Source: Nitrospirota bacterium (GTDB lineage Bacteria > Nitrospirota > Thermodesulfovibrionia > Thermodesulfovibrionales > UBA6898). From it: a stretch of 42,172 nt of DNA. This document shows positions 42,067-42,172 of this stretch, piece after piece. The DNA lies in NCBI GenBank assembly GCA_024275975.1, contig JAJRYC010000099.1:1-42172 (forward strand). The letters are read 5' to 3'. Made by a program: the position numbers and the translations under genes. Positions within the stretch are counted from its first letter, which is position 1. Each line of letters begins with the position of its first letter. A model generated the notes under the pieces. It did no database searches. It worked only from the letters and a program-made list of their open reading frames with translations, and was not told the origin of the DNA.

Positions 42067-42172
42067 GTCATTCCGCAATCCTTAAGCGGGTCGACGCGAC
42101 TATCGCGAGGACTTACATCGAGAATCCAGAATATAAAGGAACTGGATGCCCGATTACAAACTTCGGGCATGA
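42067..42172. repeat. MITE/REP-like palindromic intergenic sequence, cut by window edge
   Basis: Begins GTCATTCC and ends at the window edge with GGGCATGA, as in the imperfect terminal inverted repeats of small dispersed elements. Inside are two hairpins: TCCAG/CTGGA (42125-42146) and ATGCCCGA/TCGGGCAT (42146-42170, 9-nt loop). Only one copy is in the window, so its repetitive nature is inference from the pattern. Confidence 0.4.

Noticed and set aside
1-42172. tRNA, rRNA or CRISPR
   Set aside because: No cloverleaf-like segment with a GTTCRANNC loop, no rRNA-like sequence and no regularly spaced short repeats were found by reading.

Overview
The window looks like a piece of chromosome from an uncultured, probably anaerobic Gram-negative-type bacterium. 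I infer this from a short hybrid-cluster protein with an FNR-type palindrome upstream, radical-SAM/B12 enzymes, surface-glycan genes and an eCIS-type leader protein. Base composition is moderate, starts are ATG/GTG/TTG, and several genes lack a clear Shine-Dalgarno. The phylum cannot be fixed from this sequence; Nitrospirota or Desulfobacterota-like lineages would fit.

Layout. 1-2.1 kb: tail of an unknown gene, a minus-strand GAF-GGDEF diguanylate cyclase, and a minus-strand small RNA candidate with a TTGACA-17-TATAGA promoter, complementary ends and a terminator, resembling 6S RNA. 2.1-9.1 kb: small membrane-anchored protein, phosphohexomutase broken by a frameshift, CPA1 antiporter, then a TPR/DppD/DppF-like operon whose last gene has an in-frame stop, and a TlpA-like thioredoxin. 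9.4-22.2 kb: surface-glycan/lipid cluster with an ABC flippase, methyltransferase, GT39-like membrane transferase, GT2 fusion, and a tandem duplication of a two-gene module (radical SAM with C-terminal cysteines plus B12-binding radical SAM). Inside it, between two copies of a ~71-bp sequence that carries the 3' end of the GT39-like gene, lie an IS91-type transposase relic and a gene joining an eCIS-type leader to an unfamiliar cysteine-rich domain.

22.5-26.1 kb: secreted subtilase with two PKD domains converging on hcp, separated by a very strong bidirectional terminator. 26.4-35.7 kb: tightly packed trehalose/osmolyte operon (treZ, GH57/DUF3536, treY, a glucosyl/mannosylglycerate-synthase-like glycosyltransferase, an MscS-type membrane protein). 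35.9-40.4 kb: ion transport (ClC, Kef-type antiporter with TrkA domains, CaCA exchanger). 40.5-41.9 kb: mtnP-apt, salvaging methylthioadenosine to AMP. The right edge holds a MITE/REP-like palindromic sequence.

Two things stand out. First, five genes (phosphohexomutase, dppF-like, treZ, treY, clc) each carry exactly one lesion in an otherwise well-preserved reading frame: two single-base deletions in short homopolymers and three in-frame stops. At least two of those stops replace an expected lysine codon (AAR to TAR). Three of the five genes belong to alpha-glucan/trehalose metabolism. Either these are sequence errors or this is a pathway at the start of decay. Second, the eCIS-leader gene appears to lack the usual DUF4157 core and passes directly into a ten-cysteine domain I do not recognise; it is the best candidate for something undescribed.
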